Positions 1 through 8,678 of a stretch of DNA of 64,000 nucleotides are shown in pieces. Position 1 is the first letter of the stretch, and each line of letters begins with the position of its first letter. The translations under genes and the position numbers were made by a program. The notes beneath the pieces are model-generated. The model was not told the DNA's origin. It worked only from the letters and a program-made list of their open reading frames with translations, and ran no database searches. Where the stretch lies: positions 434,001-498,000 of the forward strand of contig NZ_BAAAWO010000001.1 of assembly GCF_039535115.1 (NCBI RefSeq), given 5' to 3'. This DNA is from Paeniglutamicibacter sulfureus. GTDB lineage: Bacteria > Actinomycetota > Actinomycetes > Actinomycetales > Micrococcaceae.

Positions 1-31
1 TCCCGGATTCGCTCTAGACCCCTCGATTTGC

Positions 32-78
32 GCCACACGTTTTGTGTGGCCTATGATGGTTGAGTTGCCCGCAAGGGC
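32..78. other. Two small hairpins upstream of tRNA-Ala
   Basis: Inverted repeat GCCACAC/GTGTGGC with a five-base loop lies at 32-50, and a GCCC/GGGC stem with a GCAA loop at 67-78. They precede the tRNA gene directly. They could end an upstream transcript or lie in the tRNA leader. No T-run follows, so neither is called a terminator. Confidence 0.35.
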
Positions 79-89
79 GGCTCTCATTT

Positions 90-165
90 GGGGGTATGGC
101 GCAGTTGGTAGCGCGTCTGCATGGCATGCAGAAGGTCAGGGGTTCGAATCCCCTTACCTCCACCA
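90..165 (+). tRNA. tRNA-Ala (anticodon GGC)
   Basis: A full cloverleaf can be drawn. The acceptor stem is 90-96 with 155-161 (one G-T pair), the D arm uses GCGC/GCGC, and the anticodon stem TCTGC/GCAGA encloses the loop 121-127 with GGC at 123-125. The T arm is AGGGG/CCCCT around TTCGAAT. The discriminator is A162 and CCA is encoded at 163-165. GGC reads GCC alanine codons, the favoured alanine codon in a high-GC genome. Confidence 0.95.
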
Positions 166-178
166 AAATGTATGAATG

Positions 179-210
179 AAAAGGTCTCCGGCTTCGGCCG
201 GGGGCCTTTT
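179..210 (+). terminator. Intrinsic terminator after tRNA-Ala
   Basis: A GC-rich stem CCGGC/GCCGG closed by a TTCG tetraloop is extended by AAAAGG at its foot pairing with CCTTTT, giving the trailing T-run. It sits 14 bases after the tRNA. Confidence 0.85.
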
Positions 211-407
211 CGCTTCCCCGAGGCCCAGTCGTGCCCCGGTTCCGGCCACGGAAGCGCGAAGGTGCTCCGCTCGTGGCCGGGCATGTTCGGAGAAGCCCTT
301 CGTTTCCTGCCAGATGGTGCCGGGGCACTGGCATGGGCCGACCTTTGTGAAACGATCAACAAGCCTTAGGCATTGTGAATGATGCTACAAGCCTGTAAGT
401 TTGTGTC

Positions 408-1013
408 ATGATTGTCATCACCATAGACCAGCGTAGGTCCCGCTCGGGGCCGGACAAGGTCGAATCCCTGCTGCGCCGACTGGACGGTGAGTACAACGCG
501 GTGCGGGGATTCGAGAGAACCGCGGGCGATGAGCTGCAAGGAGTGCTCGACGACGGTGTCATGGCCGTTGCCTTGGCCTTGGACGTTGCACACACGGGGG
601 AGTGGAGCGTGGGAATCGGTGTGGGGTCGGTGCAGACCCCGATGCCCCGGGAAACCCGGGCGGGGCGGGGCCCGGCCTTTGAATATGCGCGGGATGCGGT
701 TGAGCGGGCAAAGAATTCCAGTGGCGCCCTGGCACTGTCCGGCCCAGGGCCGGAAGCGGAGCGGATCGAAGCCGAACTGCAGCTCCTCGCACTGGTTAAC
801 GCGCGACGAACCAAAACGTCGGCCGAGGCCGGCACACTGGTGTCACAGGGCCTGACCCAGCAGCAGGTCGCTGCGCGCCTAGAAATCTCGCAGCAGGCCG
901 TTTCGGCCCGTCTGGCTTCGGGGCTCTGGTATGAGACCGCCAGGCTCACCAACTTGGCGGGTCGGGCGCTGACAGACTATTCGATGACGATGGAAGGCGG
1001 GCAGGGTTCATGA
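408..1013 (+). CDS. SatD-like protein with C-terminal HTH (putative)
   Basis: A 201-residue cytoplasmic protein. The N-terminal half (MIVITIDQRRS onward) resembles SatD-type proteins, whose function is poorly known. Residues about 145-180 contain a helix-turn-helix of the sigma-70 region 4 type (LTQQQVAARLEISQQAVSAR), so DNA binding is likely. The start is supported by a -10 hexamer TAAGTT at 395-400, seven bases before the ATG, with TTGTGA at 373-378 as -35, which implies a leaderless mRNA. Its stop overlaps the start of the next gene (ATGA), so the two are probably co-translated. The SatD assignment is by recall and uncertain. Confidence 0.6.
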   Translation: MIVITIDQRRSRSGPDKVESLLRRLDGEYNAVRGFERTAGDELQGVLDDGVMAVALALDVAHTGEWSVGIGVGSVQTPMPRETRAGRGPAFEYARDAVERAKNSSGALALSGPGPEAERIEAELQLLALVNARRTKTSAEAGTLVSQGLTQQQVAARLEISQQAVSARLASGLWYETARLTNLAGRALTDYSMTMEGGQGS

Positions 1014-1558
1014 GCTGGATTGCCTTGGCATTCCTGGTCGTTGTTGTTCCGTTGGGCACCCCTAGATACTTTGCGGATTCCGGCTTTCGCTGGCCGCTGA
1101 AGCAGTCGACCACCAGCTACCTGCTCGTGGCCGTGCTTGGCCTGGCAGGTCTTGCCGCTGCGATCGGCGGCCACCTTCCCGTGGCATCCTCCATTCCCCA
1201 TGAACTTGTGGTCGTGGCCAGTGTTGCGGCTGCAACCCTGGGCGGAGGGCCGGTCACCGAAACGGTCTTCCGGCTTGCGGCTTTTAAAAGGGCCGCCGGG
1301 GACGACGCTTACGATGAGGTGGAGCCGAGTCCGCTGCGCGGAGGCATGTGGATCGGGTTGCTGGAACGCGCGGCAATAGCCTCAACTCTGTGGGCCTCCT
1401 GGCCCGAGGGCCTGGCGGTGGTTCTGGCAGTGAAGGGACTGGGACGGTTTTCCGAGCTTAAGCAACACGCGGCCGCGGAGCAGTTCATTCTGGGAACCTT
1501 CGTCAGCGTTCTGTGGGCATGCGCAGCAGTTGGTGTGGGGCGGCTCATCGGTCTATAG
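1010..1558 (+). CDS. Small multi-pass membrane protein
   Basis: A 182-residue protein with four or five hydrophobic segments: at the N-terminus ([13 protein letters not shown]), near residues 30-48, 63-80, 120-140 and at the C-terminus (about 163-182). I do not recognise a family. Its ATG overlaps the stop of the SatD-like gene by four bases, so the two form a translationally coupled pair. The HTH protein may control or act with this membrane protein; that is inference from position only. Confidence 0.65.
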   Translation: MSWIALAFLVVVVPLGTPRYFADSGFRWPLKQSTTSYLLVAVLGLAGLAAAIGGHLPVASSIPHELVVVASVAAATLGGGPVTETVFRLAAFKRAAGDDAYDEVEPSPLRGGMWIGLLERAAIASTLWASWPEGLAVVLAVKGLGRFSELKQHAAAEQFILGTFVSVLWACAAVGVGRLIGL

Positions 1559-1616
1559 GCCGGGACGTACTTCCGCGTGGGGTTTGCGGCCAGAGCGACG
1601 AGTTCCGGGGTCGTAC

Positions 1617-1622
1617 TAGAAT
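1617..1622 (+). promoter_or_regulatory. -10 hexamer TAGAAT for yjdM (leaderless start)
   Basis: TAGAAT ends seven bases before the ATG at 1630. This matches the spacing of several other genes in the window and favours 1630 over the ATG at 1621, which overlaps the hexamer. No convincing -35 is visible. Confidence 0.5.
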
Positions 1623-1629
1623 GATGGGC

Positions 1630-1980
1630 ATGACTGACGTATTGCCATCGTGCCCGCAGTGTTCAAGCCCCTATACATACGAAATGGGCGCGCTGCTGGT
1701 TTGCCCCGAGTGCGCCCACGAATGGTCGGCCGAAGCTGACGCAGTGGATGAGCCGAAGGAAGCTGTTATCAAGGATTCCGTCGGCAAGGTGCTTTCCGAC
1801 GGCGATACCGTCACCATCGTCAAGGACCTGAAGGTCAAGGGGCAGGCCCAGTCCATCAAGGTCGGCACCAAGGTGCGCAACATCCGTCTGGTCAACGGCG
1901 TCGACGGCCACGACATCGACTGCAAGGTCGATGGGTTCGGGCCCATGCAGCTCAAGTCTTCCGTCGTAAAAAAAATCTAA
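1630..1980 (+). CDS. yjdM: YjdM/PhnA-family zinc-ribbon protein
   Basis: A 116-residue protein. Residues 8-28 form a four-cysteine zinc ribbon (C8, C11, C25, C28; CPQC and CPEC knuckles). After it comes the family's compact C-terminal domain, rich in Lys and Asp with repeated [12 protein letters not shown] strands. The family was first named PhnA because it was mistakenly linked to phosphonoacetate hydrolase; its real function is unknown. Length matches the family (about 110). A strong terminator follows 24 bases after the stop, so this is a single-gene unit. Confidence 0.88.
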   Translation: MTDVLPSCPQCSSPYTYEMGALLVCPECAHEWSAEADAVDEPKEAVIKDSVGKVLSDGDTVTIVKDLKVKGQAQSIKVGTKVRNIRLVNGVDGHDIDCKVDGFGPMQLKSSVVKKI

Positions 1981-2003
1981 TACGCCGCATTCAACCATTT
2001 GCC

Positions 2004-2045
2004 AAGCGCCACCTCTCCAGCGATGGAGGGGTGGCGCTTTCCTTT
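2004..2045 (+). terminator. Intrinsic terminator after yjdM
   Basis: Stem AAGCGCCACC pairs with GGTGGCGCTT, with an inner CTCC/GGAG extension, followed by TTTCCTTT. This is a long, stable hairpin with a T-rich tail. Confidence 0.9.
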
Positions 2046-2102
2046 GGACTGCAACTGAACCAGTCGACCAGTCATGAGTCCGGCTCCTGTCGGTGACCCA
2101 CG

Positions 2103-2522
2103 TTGGCGGTGGCGTTGGCCAGGCCCCTGCGCATGGATGCCATACGCGCGTTGCCATCGCTAAGCCAGCTGGAGAGCACGACGGCAATGCCCCGAGGCGT
2201 CTTGGATGTACCGAGCGCCGCCGTAAGGCATTCCAGTGGGGGCGTCCACGATCATCTGGGCCATGGGATACCGCCCGGATTATTCATGAATCGAGGGACT
2301 TGGGGCAGATGAGAACGGCTATCCATTCCACCGCAAGGGCGTCAGGACCGGGATTTCCGGACTGGGTTTCTCGGCATTCCGTTCCGATACGGACTTACTT
2401 CCGGCATCATGGGTGGGGCCGGTCGCGACGCGCGCCACCTTGCGCGCCAGTTGGATCCCGGCCCCGCGGTGGTGGCCAAAATGGGGAGCGCGCCAGATGG
2501 GGGAGGGACAGCGAGCGGGTAA
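2103..2522 (+). pseudogene. Remnant of a flavin-containing monooxygenase-like gene (C-terminal part)
   Basis: Joining three reading frames recovers the C-terminus of an FAD/NAD(P)-dependent FMO-like oxidoreductase. From 2242 the frame reads STIIWAMGYRPDYS, the family's ATGYRPD-type motif. It then meets TGA at 2287 exactly where relatives have Trp (TGG). It continues as IEGLGADENGYPFHRKGVR, then loses one base near 2370. In the shifted frame it resumes as FLGIPFRYGLTSGIMGG and AGRDARHLARQLD and stops at 2520-2522. Upstream of about 2240 a third frame gives VLDVPSAAVRHSSGG, which fits the preceding strand. The N-terminal FAD domain is missing. At least one nonsense change and two frameshifts make this a dead gene. 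Confidence 0.7.
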
Positions 2523-2626
2523 GCCAAGGCCCGGGCGGGACATGCTATGTTGGCGTTGGTGCACTGGCCATCCTAAACGATGCGCCATGCTTTCGAAGCT
2601 CCTCATCGTGAAAGACTTTCCCCTCC

Positions 2627-3388
2627 ATGACACAGTCGCTGAACTCCTCCAACCCTGCCGCCGCCCAGGCCAACTCAATCGACGATTTCAAGCAAAATCT
2701 CGCCTCTGTCAGGTCCCGGATCGATGCCGCGGCGCGGAAGGCCGGGCGGGACCCCGCCTCGATCCGGTTGTTGCCGGTTAGCAAGACCGTGCCGGAGGAC
2801 CGCCTTCGCCTGGCTATCGCGGCGGGCATGGATTTCCTGGGGGAAAACAAGGTCCAGGAGGTGGCTCGAAAGGCGGAACTCCTGGCCGACATACCGGGAC
2901 TAAAGTTCTCCGTCATTGGAAGCCTGCAAACCAACAAGGCAAAATTCGTGGCGAAGTATGCAGACGAATTCCAGGCGCTTGACAACCTTCGCCAGGCGGA
3001 AGCCCTGCAACGCCGGCTCGAAGTCGAGGACCGCCAACTCGATGTCTTTGTCCAAGTCAATACGTCCGACGAGGAAAGCAAGTCCGGCCTTGCGCCGGAC
3101 GACGTTCGGGAATTCGTGAATCAGCTGCCCCAGTTTGACCGGCTCCACGTCAAGGGCCTGATGACGCTCGCATTGTTCAGTGACGACAGCGAAGCGGTTC
3201 GCGCATGTTTCGTGCGACTGCGGGAACTCCGGGACTCACTGCGCGAGAGCGTGCCCGCCGAAATGTCCATCGAGGAACTGTCCATGGGCATGAGTGGCGA
3301 CTTTGAGCTGGCCATTGCAGAGGGTGCGACAGTGGTGCGTGTGGGACAGGGAATCTTCGGCGCTCGGGCGCTGCCTGTCGCCGGCTAG
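2627..3388 (+). CDS. yggS: YggS/PLPBP-family pyridoxal phosphate-binding protein
   Basis: A 253-residue homologue of YggS/PROSC, a single-domain alanine-racemase-like TIM barrel that binds PLP without known enzyme activity and helps PLP and amino-acid homeostasis. The PLP lysine is Lys53 in LLPVSKT. GENKVQE, IGSLQTNK and the phosphate-binding SMGMSGDFELAI motif are all present. Length is near the family's 230-250, with a somewhat longer N-terminus. No strong ribosome binding site is seen before the ATG. In many actinobacteria yggS lies in the division cluster, but here it stands alone after a dead gene. Confidence 0.93.
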   Translation: MTQSLNSSNPAAAQANSIDDFKQNLASVRSRIDAAARKAGRDPASIRLLPVSKTVPEDRLRLAIAAGMDFLGENKVQEVARKAELLADIPGLKFSVIGSLQTNKAKFVAKYADEFQALDNLRQAEALQRRLEVEDRQLDVFVQVNTSDEESKSGLAPDDVREFVNQLPQFDRLHVKGLMTLALFSDDSEAVRACFVRLRELRDSLRESVPAEMSIEELSMGMSGDFELAIAEGATVVRVGQGIFGARALPVAG

Positions 3389-3786
3389 CCTGCACGGAGC
3401 AGTCCGAACCCCTCGGGTTTCGCCGCAATCGGGAGCAATTCGCCGCAAATGCTCCGACCGCCGTGGCAACACTCGGGATTCTTGACCTAAACGGGGTTGG
3501 TGGTGGCGGATTCCCGGTTCGTTGGGACCGCGACTGCGGCGGGCTATTCATCTTTTGCCGACACTCGGAACCAAGTCTCCAGTCATGCACCGACCTACGT
3601 TGGAAACTGGACAAGCTTGCCTTTTATCCGCTTCAATTCCCTCGCCTTCGTGCTGGTGCGCGAAGGGATCGTGCGTCGGTCGTTCATCCAATTTCCAGCC
3701 GCCTCAGGGGCAAATCTTTTTCAAGAGTGCGGCCCTCGACAAGATGCAATTTTTGTGGGGGAAAGTGCGGCGTTTGGCGGCCCTGG
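3389..3786. other. Non-coding or degraded stretch after yggS
   Basis: About 400 bases hold only short overlapping open frames with no recognisable domain, poor codon bias and no ribosome binding sites. A weak AACCC/GGGTT hairpin near 3407-3420 may end yggS transcription. Nothing else can be supported here. Confidence 0.4.
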
Positions 3787-3834
3787 CTACCACCAGTAGT
3801 GGTAGCGTTCGTGCTGTCGGACCATATCTAGTGG
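3787..3834 (+). promoter_or_regulatory. Distal NrdR-box pair (candidate) upstream of nrdH
   Basis: The core at 3821-3832, ACCATATCTAGT, is close to the NrdR consensus core ACwATATaTwGT. A weaker copy ACCACCAGTAGT at 3789-3800 sits exactly 32 bp upstream, the tandem spacing typical of NrdR operators. The weaker copy lies inside a perfect CTACCAC/GTGGTAG inverted repeat (3787-3805). Confidence 0.45.
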
Positions 3835-3898
3835 TTTGGCGCCATGTGCTCGACACGCCGTGCTGAACGACACGCCAGTTCTTTAATCTGTGGTCGAT

Positions 3899-3984
3899 TG
3901 TTCCACAGGGTGTGGATAGATTTTCTAGTTCGCTGGATTCATGCGGTTTAAAGGCTGCTCTTTATCCACAAGGCTTGTGGACAG
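3899..3984. promoter_or_regulatory. DnaA-box cluster upstream of nrdHIEF
   Basis: A perfect DnaA box TTATCCACA lies at 3962-3970. One-mismatch boxes lie on the other strand at 3911-3919 (CTATCCACA) and 3976-3984 (CTGTCCACA versus TTGTCCACA). A weaker TGTTCCACA is at 3899-3907. In E. coli, DnaA boxes regulate nrdAB; a similar replication-linked control of nrdHIEF is inferred here. Confidence 0.55.
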
Positions 3985-4010
3985 GCGTGGGGTCGAATGA
4001 CAGGGGTGTA

Positions 4011-4058
4011 ATACATCATGTTGGGGTCTAACGCCCCGAGCCCCACTAGATGTAGTAT
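4011..4058 (+). promoter_or_regulatory. Proximal NrdR-box pair upstream of nrdH
   Basis: Two 16-bp sites, 4011-4026 and 4043-4058, are offset by exactly 32 bp (three helical turns). The second has the palindromic core ACTAGATGTAGT and matches 12 of 16 consensus positions; the first matches about 10. NrdR represses ribonucleotide reductase genes when dATP is high. A TAGTAT -10-like hexamer (4053-4058) overlaps the second box. Confidence 0.6.
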
Positions 4059-4240
4059 TGAATTAGCTGGTGAGGCCTAGTGCGCGAACCTCCGGAATAC
4101 GGAGAAATGTACGAATCCCCGCCTCTTGAGGGCTCAACCGCCGTCGGAGCAAAACGTTCGTATGTCTCTTCCCGCGGGGAATGCGCATAGGGACCCAGCC
4201 ACTTCACATACACAGATTTTGCACGAGGGGATTTACGGAT
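4059..4240 (+). promoter_or_regulatory. Long leader of nrdH with hairpins
   Basis: About 180 bases without a gene. It contains a CTCCG/CGGAG hairpin near 4091-4105 and a longer-range pairing between AATCCCCGC (from about 4113) and GCGGGGAAT just upstream of nrdH. The role is unknown; it could be the 5' untranslated leader if transcription starts near the NrdR boxes. Confidence 0.35.
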
Positions 4241-4486
4241 ATGACCGTCACGGTTTACACGAAGCCAGCATGCGTACAGTGCAACGCAACCTACCGAGCT
4301 CTTGATAAGAAGGGCATCGTCTACCAGAGCGTTGACATTTCGCAGGATCCCGCTGCTCTGGAGCGCGTACGCGCTCTGGGCTACATGCAGGCACCTGTCG
4401 TCATCACCGATGCCGACCACTGGTCGGGCTTCCGACCGGACAAAATTGATGAGCTGGCCCAGGATTTGAGCTCCTCCGTGGCCTAA
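4241..4486 (+). CDS. nrdH: Glutaredoxin-like NrdH-redoxin
   Basis: An 81-residue thioredoxin-fold protein that donates electrons to class Ib ribonucleotide reductase and is itself reduced by thioredoxin reductase. The active site is C11-V-Q-C14, and the NrdH-specific WSGFRPDKI motif is near residues 60-68. The start is set by homology (MTVTVYTKPAC) with GAGGGG at 4225-4230 upstream; an in-frame extension to 4181 has no site. It is the first gene of nrdHIEF, under the NrdR and DnaA boxes upstream. Confidence 0.96.
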   Translation: MTVTVYTKPACVQCNATYRALDKKGIVYQSVDISQDPAALERVRALGYMQAPVVITDADHWSGFRPDKIDELAQDLSSSVA

Positions 4487-4534
4487 CCAGCCACCTCCAG
4501 CGTTACCGATTCCAGTGATTTCGAGGCGATCAAG

Positions 4535-5017
4535 ATGCCTGCTTCATCGTTGGCAACACCGCCAATGCATGATCACGCCTTTCCGGCAGAGGTACCTACC
4601 ACCAGCAAATTGATCTATTTCTCCTCCGCTTCGGGCTATACCCACCGATTCGTGGAGAAACTGGGTCTGGAATGCGCTCGCATTCCGTTGCTGAACCACG
4701 AACCGCACTTGGTGGCGGCTGAGCCGTATGTGCTACTGCTTCCCACCTATGGCGGTGAAAAGGGCGAAAGATCAATACCACCGCAAGTCGTCAAGTTCCT
4801 CAACGATGCGCGCAACCGAAACCTATTACGAGGCGTAATTGGGGCCGGAAACACAAACTTTGGAACCACATATTGCTTGGCCGCAATCAAGATCGCAGCC
4901 AAATGCAGCGTTCCGCTTCTATATAAATTTGAGCTCATGGGCACTCCAGAAGATGTGACCCGGGTTCGCGAAGGATTGGAAGTCTTTTGGACACGAAAGT
5001 CGCAGTACCTGAAATGA
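4535..5017 (+). CDS. nrdI: Flavodoxin-like NrdI
   Basis: A 160-residue FMN protein that activates the dimanganese-tyrosyl radical cofactor of NrdF. The flavodoxin phosphate loop [12 protein letters not shown], the PTYGG loop and the GAGNTNFG region are all visible. The N-terminal 24 residues are longer than in many NrdI proteins; a second ATG at 4565 is an alternative start. It lies 48 bases after nrdH and overlaps nrdE. Confidence 0.95.
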   Translation: MPASSLATPPMHDHAFPAEVPTTSKLIYFSSASGYTHRFVEKLGLECARIPLLNHEPHLVAAEPYVLLLPTYGGEKGERSIPPQVVKFLNDARNRNLLRGVIGAGNTNFGTTYCLAAIKIAAKCSVPLLYKFELMGTPEDVTRVREGLEVFWTRKSQYLK

Positions 5018-7155
5018 AGCAGGATTCTAAGGAATTGCCGGCCGCTTTTCAGGGCCTGGGTTATCACGAGCTGAACGCCATGCTGAACCTATACGGGGCA
5101 GATGGGCGGATCCAGTTCGAGGCCGATCGTGCCGCGGCACGCCAGTACTTCCTGGAGCACGTGAACAACAACACCGTGTTCTTCCACGACCTGGATGAGA
5201 AACTCGAATACCTGGTCAAGCACGAGTACTACGAGCGCGAGACGCTCGATCAGTACACGATGAACTTCATCCGCGACCTCTACCGCGGTGCCTACGCCAA
5301 GAAGTTCCGCTTTGAGACCTTCCTGGGTGCCTTCAAGTTCTACACCTCGTACACGCTGAAGACCTTTGACGGCAAGCGTTACCTTGAGCGCTACGAAGAC
5401 CGCGTCTGCATGGTTGCACTGCACCTCGCCCGCGGCAACGAGGAAATGGCAGTCGCCCTGGTCAACGAGATCATCGAGGGACGATTCCAGCCCGCCACCC
5501 CGACGTTCCTGAACGCCGGCAAGGCCCAGCGCGGTGAACTCGTCTCCTGCTTCCTGCTGCGCATCGAAGACAACATGGAGTCGATCTCCCGCGGCATCAA
5601 CTCCTCGCTGCAGCTGTCCAAGCGCGGCGGCGGCGTTGCCCTCTCGCTGACCAACGTCCGCGAGCACGGCGCCCCGATCAAGCAGATCGAGAACCAGTCC
5701 TCCGGTGTCATCCCCGTGATGAAGCTCCTCGAAGACAGCTTCTCCTACGCCAACCAGCTGGGCGCACGCCAGGGTGCAGGTGCCGTGTACCTCAACGCGC
5801 ACCACCCGGACATCCTGCGCTTCCTGGACACCAAGCGCGAGAACGCGGATGAGAAGATCCGCATCAAGACCCTGTCCCTGGGTGTCGTGGTTCCGGACAT
5901 CACCTTCGATTTGGCCCGCAAGAACGAGGACATGTACCTCTTCTCGCCGTATGACGTCGAGCGCGTCTACGGCGTCCCGTTCAGCGACATCTTCGTCACC
6001 GAGAAGTACTACGAGATGGTCGATGACGCGCGCATCAAGAAGACCAAGATCAACGCCCGCGAGTTCTTCCAGACCCTGGCGGAGATCCAGTTCGAGTCCG
6101 GTTACCCGTACATCATGTTCGAGGACACCGTAAACCGCGCCAACCCGATCAAGGGCAAGATCTCGATGAGCAACCTGTGCTCGGAGATCCTGCAGGTCTC
6201 GACTCCCTCGGAGTACAACGAGGACCTGGGCTACAAGACCGTGGGCAAGGACATTTCCTGCAACCTCGGCTCGATGAACATCGCCAAGGCGATGGACGGC
6301 AAGGACCTCGGGGCCTCGATCGAGACCGCGATCCGCGCGCTGTCCGCAGTCTCGGACATGTCCTACATCAACTCGGTTCCCTCGATCGCCCAGGGCAACG
6401 CCAAGACCCACGCCATCGGCCTGGGACAGATGAACCTGCACGGCTACCTGGCCCGCGAACGCGTCCACTACGGTTCGGAAGAGGGGTTGGACTTCACCAA
6501 CATCTACTTCTACACCGTGGTGTTCCACGCGCTGCGTGCCTCGAACAAGCTCGCGATCGAAACCGGGGAGGCCTTCGACGGCTTCGCGGATTCGAAGTAC
6601 GCCTCGGGCGAGTTCTTCGACAAGTACACCGACCAGGAATGGGTCCCGGCCACCGAGCGTGTGCGCGAGCTATTTGCCGGCATCGACATCCCGACGCAGG
6701 ACGACTGGCGTGCGCTGAAGGCCTCCATCATGGAGCACGGCATCTACAACCAGAACCTGCAGGCCGTCCCGCCGACCGGTTCGATCTCCTACATCAACAA
6801 CTCGACCTCCTCCATCCACCCGGTGGCGGCGAAGATCGAGATCCGCAAGGAAGGCAAGATCGGCCGCGTCTACTACCCGGCCCCGTACCTGGACAACGAC
6901 AACCTGGAGTACTACCAGGACGCGTACGAAATCGGCTACGAGAAGATCATCGACACCTACGCGGTTGCCACCCAGCACGTGGACCAGGGCCTGTCCCTGA
7001 CCTTGTTCTTCAAGGACACGGCCACCACGCGCGACATCAACAAGGCGCAGATCTACGCATGGAAGAAGGGCATCAAGACGCTCTACTACATCCGCCTGCG
7101 CCAGCTGGCACTCGAGGGAACCGAAGTCGATGGTTGCGTCAGCTGCATGCTCTAG
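5014..7155 (+). CDS. nrdE: Class Ib ribonucleoside-diphosphate reductase alpha subunit
   Basis: A 713-residue catalytic subunit that reduces NDPs to dNDPs, with NrdH as electron donor and NrdF as radical source. Family motifs include [44 protein letters not shown](M)NIAK and [18 protein letters not shown]. The C-terminal CVSC passes electrons from NrdH. The N-terminal ATP-cone is absent, as usual for class Ib. The ATG at 5014 overlaps the nrdI stop (ATGA), suggesting coupling. A TTG at 4987 with AAGGA upstream would add nine residues and cannot be excluded. Confidence 0.97.
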   Translation: MKQDSKELPAAFQGLGYHELNAMLNLYGADGRIQFEADRAAARQYFLEHVNNNTVFFHDLDEKLEYLVKHEYYERETLDQYTMNFIRDLYRGAYAKKFRFETFLGAFKFYTSYTLKTFDGKRYLERYEDRVCMVALHLARGNEEMAVALVNEIIEGRFQPATPTFLNAGKAQRGELVSCFLLRIEDNMESISRGINSSLQLSKRGGGVALSLTNVREHGAPIKQIENQSSGVIPVMKLLEDSFSYANQLGARQGAGAVYLNAHHPDILRFLDTKRENADEKIRIKTLSLGVVVPDITFDLARKNEDMYLFSPYDVERVYGVPFSDIFVTEKYYEMVDDARIKKTKINAREFFQTLAEIQFESGYPYIMFEDTVNRANPIKGKISMSNLCSEILQVSTPSEYNEDLGYKTVGKDISCNLGSMNIAKAMDGKDLGASIETAIRALSAVSDMSYINSVPSIAQGNAKTHAIGLGQMNLHGYLARERVHYGSEEGLDFTNIYFYTVVFHALRASNKLAIETGEAFDGFADSKYASGEFFDKYTDQEWVPATERVRELFAGIDIPTQDDWRALKASIMEHGIYNQNLQAVPPTGSISYINNSTSSIHPVAAKIEIRKEGKIGRVYYPAPYLDNDNLEYYQDAYEIGYEKIIDTYAVATQHVDQGLSLTLFFKDTATTRDINKAQIYAWKKGIKTLYYIRLRQLALEGTEVDGCVSCML

Positions 7156-7198
7156 TCGCAGCCGTTTCACCCCCGGTTGCCAGGTCGCGATAACCTAA

Positions 7199-8260
<1,062 letters not shown>

Positions 8261-8286
8261 GTCCCAGCCCAACCACATCGGCCCAT

Positions 8287-8385
8287 GGGCGCCGGCGTCA
8301 CCACCACGGTGAAGTCGGCGCCCTTGGTGATTTTCGAGTGAGGTGGCGAAAACCGCTGGCGTTCCTATCCGGTCGCCAGCGGTTT
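8287..8385 (+). terminator. Two stacked hairpins after nrdF
   Basis: GGGCGCC...GGCGCCC (8287-8322, inner TCACC/GGTGA) is followed by AACCGCTGGCG/CGCCAGCGGTT (8351-8384). The T-runs are short, so they are called terminators by stem strength and by position after the operon. Confidence 0.6.
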
Positions 8386-8390
8386 CGTGG

Positions 8391-8600
8391 TTAACGATTC
8401 GCCTGTGAAGTGCGTCGCGCCGGTATTCCCGCAATGCCGAGACGGGGGTCCTGCACGGCGTCGAGCCGTCTGAAAGTCAGGATGAAAGTTCCGTCCGCGG
8501 GATCGGGGTCCACCAGGACGCGGCAGCGCCGCGGTGAAATTCTGGGACCCATGCCCTTGGGGCATGCCAGCTGCGCTTCATACAACACTCCTTCACGCAA
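8391..8600 (-). CDS. Possible small gene divergent from the iron-box operon
   Basis: An open frame of up to 69 codons (TTG start) with GC-rich third positions, encoding a protein that reads VLVDPDPADGTFILTFRRLD in the middle. No family is recognised. The ribosome binding site GAAGGAG at 8588-8594 instead best serves an out-of-frame ATG at 8581 that opens only 34 codons (to 8477). So either the start is unusual or the gene carries a frameshift. It faces away from the iron box at 8644-8662 and could share it. Confidence 0.3.
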   Translation of the reverse strand: MREGVLYEAQLACPKGMGPRISPRRCRVLVDPDPADGTFILTFRRLDAVQDPRLGIAGIPARRTSQANR

Positions 8601-8643
8601 CGCCCCGGTTTTGAGTAGGCGCCCCCAGTCATCTATCTTTGAC

Positions 8644-8662
8644 TAAAGTAAGCCTAACCTAA
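8644..8662. promoter_or_regulatory. Iron box (IdeR/DtxR-type operator)
   Basis: The 19 bases TAAAGTAAGCCTAACCTAA match 16 of 19 positions of the actinobacterial iron box TTAGGTTAGSCTAACCTAA; the right half is perfect. It ends 16 bases before the GTG of the penicillin-acylase-like gene. Iron-loaded IdeR/DmdR would be expected to repress transcription here. Confidence 0.75.
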
Positions 8663-8678
8663 CTTCGAGAGTGCCCCT

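Noticed and set aside
2287..2289. TGA in the monooxygenase remnant as a selenocysteine or recoded codon
   Set aside because: The codon replaces Trp, not Cys, there is no SECIS-like need, and further frameshifts follow. A nonsense mutation explains it.
3463..3866. Three overlapping plus-strand frames after yggS
   Set aside because: Codon bias is poor, none has a ribosome site, and no protein family is recognised.
3787..4058. The DnaA-box cluster as a chromosomal origin
   Set aside because: There are only three or four boxes, no dnaA, dnaN, recF or gyrB nearby, and no long AT-rich unwinding region. Regulation of nrdHIEF is a better explanation.
5089..6528. A 479-codon open frame on the minus strand opposite nrdE
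   Set aside because: It is a shadow of nrdE caused by strong third-position GC bias. Its predicted protein is a low-complexity Val/Leu/Asp/Gly string with no family match.
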